A stretch of DNA of 38,842 bases from an uncultured Clostridia bacterium (GCA_947627955.1 CANQXZ010000010.1:1-38842), one strand, 5' to 3'. Counted from the first letter of the stretch, positions 1-7,916 are shown. Notes: generated by a model from the letters alone, not told the origin. Made by a program: numbers and translations.

Positions 1-660
1 ATGGATTGCACCGCCCTTTCAAGCATGAATATCCCGGACAGCGTGATTTCTGTGGGGCGGAGCGCGTTCTATCAGTGCGCAAGCAGTCTGAAACAAACGG
101 AAAACGGCTATCAATACGTCGATAATTGGCTCGTCGGCTATGAAGTCGGCTATCAATGGGGACGTTCGTCTTTGAGAGAGGGGACCAAAGGCGTAGCCGA
201 TTATGCGTTGGAAAGGGGAGCAAGTCATAGCCTCAACCCCGTAAGCATCGGGGAATTGACCATCCCGGACAGCGTTGCCATAATAGGCGATCACGCATTC
301 GACGGCGCATACCTTTCGGGCATAAATTTCGGGAGCGACAGCCAACTTACCACTATCGGCGAGTATGCGTTTTATGAGAGCAGAGGTCTTAAAAGCATAA
401 CCATACCCTACAACGTCAGCTATATCGGCGCGCATGCGGTTGAGAAATGCGGACAGGATTGCGTTTTGAAGTTCGAGAATAAAGAGGGCTGGAAGGGCGC
501 GGTAAAGTATGAATTTTTTGAAGACGAGCAGTATGCCGGAAGTCTTATAGACATAACGATAGGCGACGAAACAAGGTGGGATTTCAATGTTGTTTGGGAG
601 CTCGATGTTGTTAACGGTATCCGTCTTAATACTTTGTATTTGCGACGCTTTGACGTATGA
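1..660 (+). CDS. BspA-type leucine-rich-repeat protein, 5' truncated
   Basis: The 219 visible residues contain several LRR_5/BspA units of the form 'IPDSV..IG..AF' (IPDSVISVGRSAF near residue 12, IPDSVAIIGDHAF near 88, and TTIGEYAF / ITIPYNVSYIGAHAV near 120-145). The family is mostly surface or secreted proteins thought to act in adhesion or protein binding. The window begins in the middle of a repeat and shows no ribosome binding site, so the first ATG is probably internal and the gene extends upstream. The C-terminal ~60 residues do not look like repeats and no anchor is visible. It converges on the P-type ATPase with a shared hairpin between them. The specific ligand is unknown. Confidence 0.8.
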   Translation: MDCTALSSMNIPDSVISVGRSAFYQCASSLKQTENGYQYVDNWLVGYEVGYQWGRSSLREGTKGVADYALERGASHSLNPVSIGELTIPDSVAIIGDHAFDGAYLSGINFGSDSQLTTIGEYAFYESRGLKSITIPYNVSYIGAHAVEKCGQDCVLKFENKEGWKGAVKYEFFEDEQYAGSLIDITIGDETRWDFNVVWELDVVNGIRLNTLYLRRFDV

Positions 661-676
661 GTGAAACAAGGGATAT

Positions 677-731
677 AAAAAGGGAAGCGCCCCGCGGCGG
701 CAAACTGCCGCCGCGGGGCGCTTCCCTTTTT
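677..731. terminator. Bidirectional intrinsic terminator
   Basis: This is a long, nearly perfect hairpin with arms of about 24 bases (about 677-701 and 707-731), a 5-base loop (AAACT at 702-706) and an A tract on one side matched by a T tract on the other. It can serve both the LRR gene on the plus strand and the ATPase on the minus strand, which end on either side. Confidence 0.9.
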
Positions 732-740
732 ACCGTATTT

Positions 741-3365
741 TCAACTTTTCCTCTTGCCGATAAGCCGCACGATAAGTTTTTCGAGCTCGACGAGGGGGAT
801 TATCGCAAACGCCACGCCTATCGAGACGAGCCATTCCCGCCAATCGAGGGGATAGGTGTGGAATATCGCGCCCACGGGCGGTATGACCACCACCAACACG
901 GTGAGCAGCACGCCCAGAAGAAGGGACAGATCGAGATATATGTTCGAGAAAATCTTCCCGTTCAGTATGCTGTTCCTCTGCGAGCGCAGGTTAAAGGAAT
1001 GGAACAGCTGGATAAAGCACAGGCTAACGAACGCCATCGTCATGGGCGCTTCGTGGTGGGCGGTATCCAGAACGTGTTCGCCTATAAGGTACGCCGCGAG
1101 CACGAGCGCCGTCTGCATCGCGCCCTGAATAAATATGTCCCTGCCCATCGCGCCCGCGAACAGCGAGCCCTTGTTCTTTCTCGGCGGCAGGCTCATGACG
1201 TCCCTTTCGGCGGTTTCCGCGCCGAGGGAGAGGGCGGGGAAGGAGTCGGTTATCAGGTTCACCCACAGTATCATGACGGGGGTCAGGAACTGTTCCCCCA
1301 AAATGACCGTGGTTATGAACAGGCAGAGCACTTCCGCTATGTTTGCCGAGAGCAGGAACTGTATCGCCTTTGTGATATTCGTGAATATCTTTCTGCCCTC
1401 TTCCACGGCGTCCACGATCGTCGCGAAGTTGTCGTCCGCGAGCACCATGTCTGCCGCCTCTTTTGAAACCTGCGTGCCCGTGATGCCCATGCCTATGCCT
1501 ATATCCGCCTCCTTTATCGAGGGGGCGTCGTTCACGCCGTCGCCCGTCATAGCCGTGACCTTGCCGCGGCTCTGGAACGCCCGCACTATCCGCATCTTGT
1601 TTTCGGGGCTGACGCGGGCGAATACGGAGTACTTCATGATATCCGCGTCCAACTGTTCGTCGGTCATTTCGTCGAGCTGTCTGCCCGTGGCGCAGAGGTC
1701 GCCCTCCTCCAATATCCCGAGTTCCGCGGCGATAGCCCGCGCGGTGGCGAGGTGGTCGCCCGTTATCATGAGGGGCTTCATCCCCGCCGTGCGGCACTTT
1801 GCGACGGCGGCTTTCACCTCGGGACGGGGCGGGTCTATCATCCCCGCGAGCCCCACGAATATCAGCCCGCGCTCTTCTGTGGAAGCTCCCTCGCGGTAAG
1901 CCGCGGCGAGCACTCTCAGCGCCCTGCCCGCCATTGCCGAGTTGGCTTCCTCTATCCCTTTCAGGTCGTCCTCAGTTATGGGGCGCACGCCCTCGGGGGA
2001 GAGTATCCTGTCGCACCGCGCCGTGAGCATATCCACGGCGCCTTTCGTGTAGGAATATGTGCCGTCCGTGCGCACGTTTACGGTAGTCATGAGTTTGCGC
2101 ACGCTGTCGAACGGGAGTTCGTCTATCCGCCTGTTTTCCGCGATAAACGGGATATATCCCTCGCCCTTTTCGCCGAACGCGTAAGCCACGAGCGCCGTCT
2201 CCGTGGGGTCGCCCGCGAGCCCCGCCGCGGTGACGACCGTGTCGTTGCAGAGGGAGAGGATATCCTTTAACGTTTTCTCTTCGCCCGAGGGGACATATGT
2301 CTCCTTTACGGTCATTCTGTTGAGCGTGAGGGTGCCCGTCTTATCCGAACAGATTATCTCGCAGCACCCGAGCGTTTCCACCGACGACAGATTTTTGACT
2401 ATCGCGTTCCGCTTTGACATCTTCTGCACGCCCATGGCGAGCACTATCGTCACCACTGCGGGCAAGCCCTCGGGAATGGCGGCTACGGCTATCGCGACGG
2501 CGGTCATGAACGCCTCCGTCCACTTTGTGTAGTCCCGTATCATGGACGCGGCGAAGATCACCGCCGCCACTGCGAGCACTATTACGGACAGCACTTTCGC
2601 CGTCTTGGAGAGCTGTTTGTTCAGCGGGGAGGCGTCCTCCTTCGCGTTTTGCAGCATGTCGGCTATCTTGCCCATCTCGGTCTCCATGCCCGTGGCGGCG
2701 ACTATCCCCTGTCCCCGCCCGTAGGACACCGTGCCGCCGAGATACGCCATGTTGACCCTGTCCCCGAGGGGCGCGTCGGCGGGAACGGTCTTTTCGGCGT
2801 GTTTTTCCACGGGCACCGATTCGCCCGTCAGCGCCGCCTCTTCTATCTTGAGGGAAGAGGAGGAGACGAGCCGAAGGTCCGCGGGCACCATGTCGCCCGC
2901 TTCGAGCACGACGATGTCGCCTTTGACGAGGCTTTCCGCGGGCACGGACCTCATTTCCCCGCCCCTTATTACCTTTACGGACGGCTTGTTCTTCTCCCGC
3001 AGGGCTTCGAGGGCGTTTTCCGCCTTGTTCTCCTGCACGAAGCCTATGCACGCGTTGATCACGACTATCGCGAGGATTATCCCGCTGTCTGCGAGCTCGG
3101 TCAGATTTTCCCCGTGGGCGATATGCCCGTAAATGGCGAACCCCGCGCTCACCGCCGCCGCGACGAGCAGCACTATTATCATTGCGTCGGCGAACTGCGC
3201 GAAAAATCTCGCGATAGCGGGCTTTTTCTTCTTCTCCGCGAGCGCGTTGGGACCGTCTTTTGCAAGGCGGGCTTCCGCCTCCCCTTCGGGGAGCCCCCGC
3301 GGCGAACTTTCAAGCGAGGCTATCGCCTCTTCTGCCGTAACGGTGAACAGATCCAAAACATACAC
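741..3365 (-). CDS. P-type cation ATPase (Ca2+/Mn2+ type)
   Basis: This is an 874-residue P2-type ATPase of normal length. The phosphorylation motif DKTGT lies at 341-345 (D341), TGES at 180-183, and the M4 motif PEGLPA at 298-303. The hinge motif TGDGVNDAP is in the P domain, and an N-x-x-T-D motif sits in M6. These are typical of Ca2+ or Mn2+ export pumps of the membrane. An upstream yybP-ykoY Mn2+ riboswitch favours Mn2+ export, as for known riboswitch-controlled P-type ATPases; that assignment is inference. The start is uncertain. The 874-residue frame opens with GTG at 3363-3365, which is fused to the AAGGGG box. A TTG at 3354-3356 has that box 8 bases upstream and may be the real start. 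Confidence 0.93.
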   Translation of the reverse strand: MYVLDLFTVTAEEAIASLESSPRGLPEGEAEARLAKDGPNALAEKKKKPAIARFFAQFADAMIIVLLVAAAVSAGFAIYGHIAHGENLTELADSGIILAIVVINACIGFVQENKAENALEALREKNKPSVKVIRGGEMRSVPAESLVKGDIVVLEAGDMVPADLRLVSSSSLKIEEAALTGESVPVEKHAEKTVPADAPLGDRVNMAYLGGTVSYGRGQGIVAATGMETEMGKIADMLQNAKEDASPLNKQLSKTAKVLSVIVLAVAAVIFAASMIRDYTKWTEAFMTAVAIAVAAIPEGLPAVVTIVLAMGVQKMSKRNAIVKNLSSVETLGCCEIICSDKTGTLTLNRMTVKETYVPSGEEKTLKDILSLCNDTVVTAAGLAGDPTETALVAYAFGEKGEGYIPFIAENRRIDELPFDSVRKLMTTVNVRTDGTYSYTKGAVDMLTARCDRILSPEGVRPITEDDLKGIEEANSAMAGRALRVLAAAYREGASTEERGLIFVGLAGMIDPPRPEVKAAVAKCRTAGMKPLMITGDHLATARAIAAELGILEEGDLCATGRQLDEMTDEQLDADIMKYSVFARVSPENKMRIVRAFQSRGKVTAMTGDGVNDAPSIKEADIGIGMGITGTQVSKEAADMVLADDNFATIVDAVEEGRKIFTNITKAIQFLLSANIAEVLCLFITTVILGEQFLTPVMILWVNLITDSFPALSLGAETAERDVMSLPPRKNKGSLFAGAMGRDIFIQGAMQTALVLAAYLIGEHVLDTAHHEAPMTMAFVSLCFIQLFHSFNLRSQRNSILNGKIFSNIYLDLSLLLGVLLTVLVVVIPPVGAIFHTYPLDWREWLVSIGVAFAIIPLVELEKLIVRLIGKRKS

Positions 3366-3407
3366 CCCTTTTTTAAATTATTATTTACTACATGCGGGAA
3401 TAAATTC

Positions 3408-3442
3408 AAAAAAAGACTTCCGGCACGGCGCGCCAAAAGTCT
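3408..3442 (-). terminator. Riboswitch-associated intrinsic terminator
   Basis: On the minus strand, arms AGACTTTTGGC (3442-3432) and GCCGGAAGTCT (3424-3414) pair with two G-T wobbles around a 7-base loop and run into seven Ts (3414-3408). The 5' arm contains the AGACTTTT that also closes the aptamer, so terminator and aptamer P1 are mutually exclusive. Confidence 0.85.
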
Positions 3443-3530
3443 CGTTGCCGCATAAAGCGGCGGCGGCACCCGAGGGGAACGTCTCCCCATGTAATGACGT
3501 TTGCCGCGCTTGTAACTACTCCCTTTTACG
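3433..3530 (-). promoter_or_regulatory. yybP-ykoY (Mn2+) riboswitch aptamer
   Basis: Read on the minus strand, the 5' block AAAAGGGAGTAG (about 3528-3517), a middle GTCATTACAT block (about 3501-3492) and the 3' block CAACGAGACTTTT (about 3447-3435) match the conserved loops of the yybP-ykoY class in the right order. AAAAG and CTTTT would form P1. Ligand-stabilised P1 would sequester the 5' arm of the downstream terminator, giving a transcriptional ON switch with Mn2+. The family and its link to cation ATPases are known; the match here is by eye. Confidence 0.82.
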
Positions 3531-3536
3531 GCGGAT

Positions 3537-3566
3537 ATTTTAACACGCCGCAAGGGCGGCTGTCAA
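3537..3566 (-). promoter_or_regulatory. Promoter of the Mn2+ riboswitch / ATPase unit
   Basis: On the minus strand, TTGACA (3566-3561) and TAAAAT (3542-3537) are separated by 18 bases. The predicted transcription start near 3530 falls at the first base of the riboswitch, which supports both calls. Confidence 0.75.
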
Positions 3567-3646
3567 TAGTTCGGCGTAAATTTTCCGCCCCGCGGTCTTT
3601 CGCCGGGCCCGCGGGGCGGGCGGCGCGGAGAGCGGCTTCGAGTTAT
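3567..3646. other. Gene-free spacer with GC-rich hairpin
   Basis: No gene is seen between the divergent ATPase and aldolase promoters. An 11-bp GC stem (3585-3595 with 3609-3619, 13-base loop) lies here without a T tract on either strand, so it is not a clear terminator. Confidence 0.4.
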
Positions 3647-3678
3647 ATCCGCAAAATATATAAAACAATCCGTTTTGT
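3647..3678 (+). promoter_or_regulatory. Putative AraC-type operator upstream of the uronate operon
   Basis: A direct repeat ATCCGC (3647) and ATCCGT (3668) has a 21-bp period, the half-site spacing typical of AraC-family sites. The 32-bp block matches 31913-31944 upstream of the araC-type gene at 24 of 32 positions, including 12 identical bases (AATCCGTTTTGT, 3667-3678). It ends 3 bases before the -35 box, an activator position. Confidence 0.6.
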
Positions 3679-3681
3679 GAA

Positions 3682-3710
3682 TAGAAACGGGCGGTAATTT
3701 ATATTATAAT
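3682..3710 (+). promoter_or_regulatory. Promoter of the uronate catabolism operon
   Basis: A perfect -10 TATAAT (3705-3710) is preceded at 17 bases by a weak -35 TAGAAA (3682-3687). A weak -35 beside an upstream activator-type site fits a regulated promoter. The leader of about 70 bases has a small hairpin at 3731-3746 (CGCTAT/ATAGCG). Confidence 0.7.
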
Positions 3711-3786
3711 GTGTTCTGTGAAAATATGCACGCTATTATTATAGCGTTTATGAAAGCAGAAAAAACCGTAAAAAGTGGAGGATCGT

Positions 3787-4770
3787 ATGACAGTAAAAGA
3801 AAAGATCGACGCGCTTGTCGAAGAGCTCGGAAACGTGGGCATCGTGCCCGTGATAAAGCTCGACAAGGTGGAAAACGCCGTAAAACTCGCCAAGGCGCTG
3901 AGGGACGGCGGCATCAACTGCGCCGAAGTAACTTTCCGCGCGGCGGGCGCGGACAAAGTCATCCGCGCGATGACGGAGGCATATCCCGACATGCTCGTGG
4001 GCGCGGGCACCGTTCTGACCTGCGAACAGGCGGACGCGGCGTATGCGGCGGGCGCGAAATTCTGCGTGGCTCCGGGGCTCAACCCCAAGGTGGTTAAGCA
4101 CTGCCTCGACAAGGGCATACCCTTCGCCCCCGGGCTCTCTTCCGCGAGCGAGATTGAGCAGGCGCTCGAGCTCGGGCTCGACTTTGCCAAGTTCTTCCCT
4201 GCGGAGCAGGCGGGCGGGCTCCCCTACATAAAGTCGGTGTGCGGACCCTACACCACGATGCGCTTCATGCCCACGGGCGGCGTGACCGCGGACAACCTCA
4301 ACAGCTATCTGTCCTATAAGAAGATAGTCTGCTGCGGCGGAAGCTGGATAGTTCCCGCCAAACTGCTCGACGCCGAGGACTGGGCGGGCATAACCAAGCT
4401 CTGCCGCGAGGCGATAGACAAGATGCTCGGCTTCGAAATGGTGCACGTGGGGCTCAACTGCGCCGACGCGCAGGAAGCCGAAAGGGTCGCCGACGAGTTC
4501 GATACGGCGTTCGGCTTCGCCAAAAAAGTGGGCAACAGCTCGGTATTCGCCTCCACCTATGTGGAGATGATGAAAAAGCCCTTCAAGGGCACGAACGGGC
4601 ACATCGCCGTAGCCACGTATTCGGTAAAGCGCGCGCTCTACCAGCTCAAACTGCGCGGCTTCGAAGCGGACGAGAGCACCTTTAAGTACAACGCGGAAGG
4701 CGTTCTGAACGTCGCGTATCTCAAACACGAGTTCGGCGGGTTCGCCGTTCACCTCGTGCTGAAACACTGA
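3787..4770 (+). CDS. eda: KDPG/KHG aldolase with C-terminal VOC-like domain
   Basis: This class I aldolase splits 2-keto-3-deoxy-6-phosphogluconate into pyruvate and glyceraldehyde-3-phosphate, the last step of the pathway. The N-terminal ~210 residues carry the family residues: E47 and R51 in EVTFR, T75 in GAGTVLT, Schiff-base K135 in FAKFFPAEQ, and MPTGGV at 161-166. The protein is 327 residues, whereas Eda is normally ~210. Residues ~218-327 (MVHVGLNC..., NGHIAVATYSV) resemble a VOC/glyoxalase-fold domain of unknown role. The start was set at 3787 because GGAGG lies 5 bases upstream; a GTG at 3775 is in frame but overlaps that site. It is the first gene of the operon. Confidence 0.9.
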   Translation: MTVKEKIDALVEELGNVGIVPVIKLDKVENAVKLAKALRDGGINCAEVTFRAAGADKVIRAMTEAYPDMLVGAGTVLTCEQADAAYAAGAKFCVAPGLNPKVVKHCLDKGIPFAPGLSSASEIEQALELGLDFAKFFPAEQAGGLPYIKSVCGPYTTMRFMPTGGVTADNLNSYLSYKKIVCCGGSWIVPAKLLDAEDWAGITKLCREAIDKMLGFEMVHVGLNCADAQEAERVADEFDTAFGFAKKVGNSSVFASTYVEMMKKPFKGTNGHIAVATYSVKRALYQLKLRGFEADESTFKYNAEGVLNVAYLKHEFGGFAVHLVLKH

Positions 4771-4852
4771 CGCTTCCGCGCAGTTTCCCCGCAGGGAAGT
4801 CCCTGCCTCAACCCAAAACAAAAAAAATCATAAATATATGAGGAGAAAAATC

Positions 4853-5884
4853 ATGAAAAAGATCGTAACCATGGGCGAAATAATGCTTCGCCTTTCCACC
4901 CCCCACAACGAAAAGTTTATCCAGGCCGACGAATTCGACGTGAATTACGGCGGCGGCGAAGCCAACGTTGCGGTTTCCTGCGCAAACTACGGGCATAAAG
5001 CCGAATTCGTGACCGCCGTTCCCGACAACGAGATAGGCGAGTGCGCGGTGGCGGCTCTCCGCAAGTACGGCGTGGAAGTAGACCACATCGCAAGGTGCGG
5101 CGAAAGGCTCGGCATATACTACCTCGAAACGGGCGCGGCTATGAGACCTTCCAAGGTCGTTTACGACAGGGCTCATTCCTCCATATCCACGGCAAAAGCC
5201 TCCGATTTCGACTTTGACGCCATCTTCAAGGGCGCCGACTGGTTCCACTTCACGGGCATAACCCCCGCCGTTTCCGACGAGGCGGCAGTCCTCACCGAAG
5301 AGGCTCTCAAAGCAGCCAAAAAGCACGGCGTTACCGTCTCCGTAGACCTCAACTTCCGCAAGAAGCTGTGGTCGAGCGAGAAAGCCCAGAAAGTAATGAA
5401 GAACCTCATGCAGTACGTAGACGTGTGCATAGGCAACGAAGAGGACGCCGAACTCGTCTTAGGCTATAAGCCCGGCAAGACCAACGTCACGAGCGGCGAA
5501 CTCGAACTCGCGGGATACAAGTCCATATTCGAGCAGATGACCCGCGACTTCAAATTCAAATACGCCATCTCTTCCCTGCGCGTTTCGCACTCGGCTTCCG
5601 ATAACGGCTGGTCGGCGTGCATCTACAACGGCGCAACGGGCGAGTTCTATCATTCCAAGACCTACCGCATCAGCCCCATCGTCGACCGCGTAGGCGGCGG
5701 CGACAGCTTTGCGGGCGGCGTTATCACCGGCTTCCTCGACGGCAAGGACTTCAAAGCCGCCCTCGAATTCGGCGTTGCGGCTTCCGCCCTCAAACACACC
5801 ATCCCCGGCGACTTCAACCTCGTTACGAGGAAGGAAGTGGAGGCGCTGGCGGGCGGCGACGGCTCGGGCCGCGTTCAAAGGTAA
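4853..5884 (+). CDS. kdgK: 2-keto-3-deoxygluconate kinase (PfkB family)
   Basis: This is a 343-residue ribokinase/PfkB sugar kinase that phosphorylates KDG to KDPG, the substrate of the preceding aldolase. Visible motifs are the N-terminal GGGEANVA substrate-binding region (33-40) and the C-terminal anion hole GGGDSFAGG (281-289) with catalytic D284, followed by a conserved tail ending in GDGSGRVQR. The start at 4853 has AGGAG seven bases upstream; an in-frame ATG at 4838 precedes that site and is less likely. Its place between the aldolase and the isomerases in one operon supports KDG rather than another sugar acid. Confidence 0.9.
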   Translation: MKKIVTMGEIMLRLSTPHNEKFIQADEFDVNYGGGEANVAVSCANYGHKAEFVTAVPDNEIGECAVAALRKYGVEVDHIARCGERLGIYYLETGAAMRPSKVVYDRAHSSISTAKASDFDFDAIFKGADWFHFTGITPAVSDEAAVLTEEALKAAKKHGVTVSVDLNFRKKLWSSEKAQKVMKNLMQYVDVCIGNEEDAELVLGYKPGKTNVTSGELELAGYKSIFEQMTRDFKFKYAISSLRVSHSASDNGWSACIYNGATGEFYHSKTYRISPIVDRVGGGDSFAGGVITGFLDGKDFKAALEFGVAASALKHTIPGDFNLVTRKEVEALAGGDGSGRVQR

Positions 5885-6128
5885 AATAAACGTCGCATAA
5901 CTTCGTCGCGTTTGCGCACTCCTCGGTCACGTACGTCACTGTACGCTCCCGTCGTCGTTTGCGCACGCTCCTTGTTCTGCTCGTTTATTCCGACAAATTG
6001 CGTTGCGTTTAAGCGCGCTTCGGTCGCGTACGTTAAAGTACGTTCCCGTTGAGCGGGCGGACAAAAAATTCAAAATAACCGAAATCATCCGTGCGGGCTT
6101 TGCCGCCCGCACGGGAAGAGGTTTGAAA
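5885..6128 (+). repeat. Intra-operon spacer with two palindromic repeat elements
   Basis: The 244-base gap between kdgK and the next gene has no gene. It holds two copies of a short element with core CGGTCrCGTACGT...GTACGyTCCCG (5924-5951 and 6021-6048), each able to fold as CGTAC-N6-GTACG, with CGTTTGCGCAC directly repeated at about 5909 and 5956. The same core recurs at 13780 and 13983. A 9-bp stem (6090-6098 with 6105-6113) lies just before the ribosome binding site of the next gene. Confidence 0.7.
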
Positions 6129-6968
6129 ATGCAGATAGCATTCAGAACGCACGACCTCGGCGTGAGGGGTCTGGACGCGGCGGTCGAAAAACTGCACGCC
6201 TGCGGCATCTCCGCGGTGCAGCTCGTCGCGTACAAGTTCATGGACGAGGTCAAATACGCCCCCGGCGGCATCGACGGCGAAAAGGCGCGCCTTATCGGCG
6301 AAACTCTCAAAAAAGCGGGCGTTTCCGTCGGGCTCATAGGCGCATACTTCAATCCCGTCCATTCCGACGGCGAAAAGGTGGCGCGCTGCAAGGAAGTTTT
6401 CAAGGAATATCTGAGATATTCGCACCTTTTGGGGTGCCCCGTAGTCGGCAGCGAGACGGGCAGCTTCAACGACGACAAGTGGACTTATAATCCCCTCAAC
6501 CGCACCGAAGAGGCGCTCGGCAGGGTGATAGAGACCTTCCGCGAACTCGCCGAGTACGCAAAGAGCGTGGGCGCGTACGTGGGAATGGAGGGCGCCGCGG
6601 GGCACGTGTGCTACGACGTGAAGACGTTGAAGCGCGCGGTGGACGGCGTCGCGTGCGACAACGTGAAAGTTATATTCGACATATATAACTATCTCGACGC
6701 CTCCAACTACAAGGACTATCTTTCGATACTCGAAGAAGGGCTCTCCGTCTTTGCGGGCAGGATAATCGTGTTCCACATAAAGGACTGCGTGTTTGAGGAC
6801 GGGAAGCTGAGGCAGGTCGCGCCCGGCAAGGGAATGTTCGACTTCGGCAAGATCCTCGGCATGATAAAGGCGTACGACAAGGACGCCGTGCTCGTGCTCG
6901 AGGGCACCACGGGCGACGATATAGCGCCCTGCACGGACTTCATAAGAAGAAAATGGGAGGAAGTATAA
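6129..6968 (+). CDS. Sugar-phosphate isomerase/epimerase-like TIM barrel
   Basis: This 279-residue protein has the look of the AP-endonuclease-2/xylose-isomerase-like TIM-barrel family. Likely divalent-metal ligands are E154 (GMEGA), D184 (IFDIYN), H216 (FHIKD) and E258 (LEGTTG), in the usual E-D-H-E order. It probably interconverts a keto or aldo sugar, but its substrate is not evident. Because it sits between kdgK and kduI, uronate-derived intermediates are the obvious candidates, and it might cover a step for which no other gene is present. The start at 6129 follows AGAGG by 7 bases; the frame is open further upstream only through repeat DNA. Confidence 0.8.
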   Translation: MQIAFRTHDLGVRGLDAAVEKLHACGISAVQLVAYKFMDEVKYAPGGIDGEKARLIGETLKKAGVSVGLIGAYFNPVHSDGEKVARCKEVFKEYLRYSHLLGCPVVGSETGSFNDDKWTYNPLNRTEEALGRVIETFRELAEYAKSVGAYVGMEGAAGHVCYDVKTLKRAVDGVACDNVKVIFDIYNYLDASNYKDYLSILEEGLSVFAGRIIVFHIKDCVFEDGKLRQVAPGKGMFDFGKILGMIKAYDKDAVLVLEGTTGDDIAPCTDFIRRKWEEV

Positions 6969-6971
6969 ACA

Positions 6972-7841
6972 ATGAAATTCGACATAAGGTATGCAAATCA
7001 CCCCGACGACTCAAAGCATTACGACACAAAGGAACTGCGTGAAAAATACCTCATTAAAAAGCTGTTCGAGGAGGACGAGATACTGCTCACGTACTCCCAT
7101 CAGGACAGGATAATAGCGGGCGGTGCGATGCCCGTTAAAAAGACGCTTTCCCTCGGCACTTTCAAGGAACTCGCCACGGCGTATTTCCTCGAAAGACGGG
7201 AGATGGGCGTTATAAACATCGGCGGCGACGGCGTCATCACCCTCGACGGCAAGAAGTGGGAGATAGGACATAAGGAAGGCATATATATAGGGCTCGGCAC
7301 GAAGGAGATAGAGTTCTCCTCCCGCGACGGCAAAAACCCCGCCAAGTTCTATATCAACTCCTGCCCCGCGCACAAGGCGTATCCCACGGTCAAGATAGTA
7401 AAGCCCGTGGAGGGGAAAGAGCCTCCCGCGGGCACGAGATACTGCGTGCAGAGGCATCTGGGCGACCTCGCTTCCATCAACAAGCGCACCATCAACCAAT
7501 TCATAATAGGCGACGTGTGCGAGAGCTGCCAGCTCGCGATGGGAATGACGGAGATAGCCGAGGGCTCGGCATGGAACACCCTTCCCAGCCATACCCACGA
7601 GAGGAGAATGGAAGTATACATGTACTTCGAGCTCCCCGAAAACGAGGCGGTCATCCACCTCATGGGGCAGCCCCGCGAGACCCGTCACATAATAATGCAC
7701 AACGAGCAGGCGGTCATCTCCCCGAGCTGGTCTATCCACAGCGGCGTAGGAACGCACAACTACACCTTCATTTGGGGAATGTGCGGTGAAAACCAGACGT
7801 ACGACGATATGGACAATATCGCCACGTCCGACCTCAGATAA
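6972..7841 (+). CDS. kduI: 5-keto-4-deoxyuronate isomerase
   Basis: This cupin-fold isomerase converts 5-keto-4-deoxyuronate, released by unsaturated uronyl hydrolases and lyases, into 2,5-diketo-3-deoxygluconate. At 289 residues it is close to the normal ~278. The Zn2+ ligands are visible as H207, H209 and E214 (in SHTHERRME) and H256 (SIHSGVG). GGAGG lies 11 bases before the ATG and the gene starts 3 bases after the previous stop. It links the GH105 product made downstream in this window to KDG formation. The usual partner reductase KduD is not in the window. Confidence 0.95.
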   Translation: MKFDIRYANHPDDSKHYDTKELREKYLIKKLFEEDEILLTYSHQDRIIAGGAMPVKKTLSLGTFKELATAYFLERREMGVINIGGDGVITLDGKKWEIGHKEGIYIGLGTKEIEFSSRDGKNPAKFYINSCPAHKAYPTVKIVKPVEGKEPPAGTRYCVQRHLGDLASINKRTINQFIIGDVCESCQLAMGMTEIAEGSAWNTLPSHTHERRMEVYMYFELPENEAVIHLMGQPRETRHIIMHNEQAVISPSWSIHSGVGTHNYTFIWGMCGENQTYDDMDNIATSDLR

Positions 7842-7916
7842 AATTCCGCGGAGGGCGCCCTGCGCGCCGCGGGTAAATAAAATAATCAAAAATTTATATA
7901 GGGGAAAATAAATAAA
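7842..7916 (+). other. GC-rich intra-operon hairpin
   Basis: An inverted repeat CCGCGG...CCGCGG with a GGGCGCCC palindrome inside lies at about 7846-7873, just after kduI, with no T tract. It may protect or process the mRNA between kduI and the ATPase gene. The ATPase gene's own AGGGG site is rather far from its ATG (about 12 bases). Confidence 0.4.

Noticed and set aside
657-1466. Plus-strand frame opposite the P-type ATPase
   Set aside because: It is Arg/His-rich, overlaps the terminator and the highly conserved ATPase C-terminal part; no ribosome binding site.
3670-3690. CCGTTT-N9-AAACGG inverted repeat at the eda promoter as a LacI-type operator
   Set aside because: Only 6-bp arms; one arm is part of the better supported 21-bp direct-repeat site, and the repeat is absent from the araC-type promoter. 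Kept as an alternative only.
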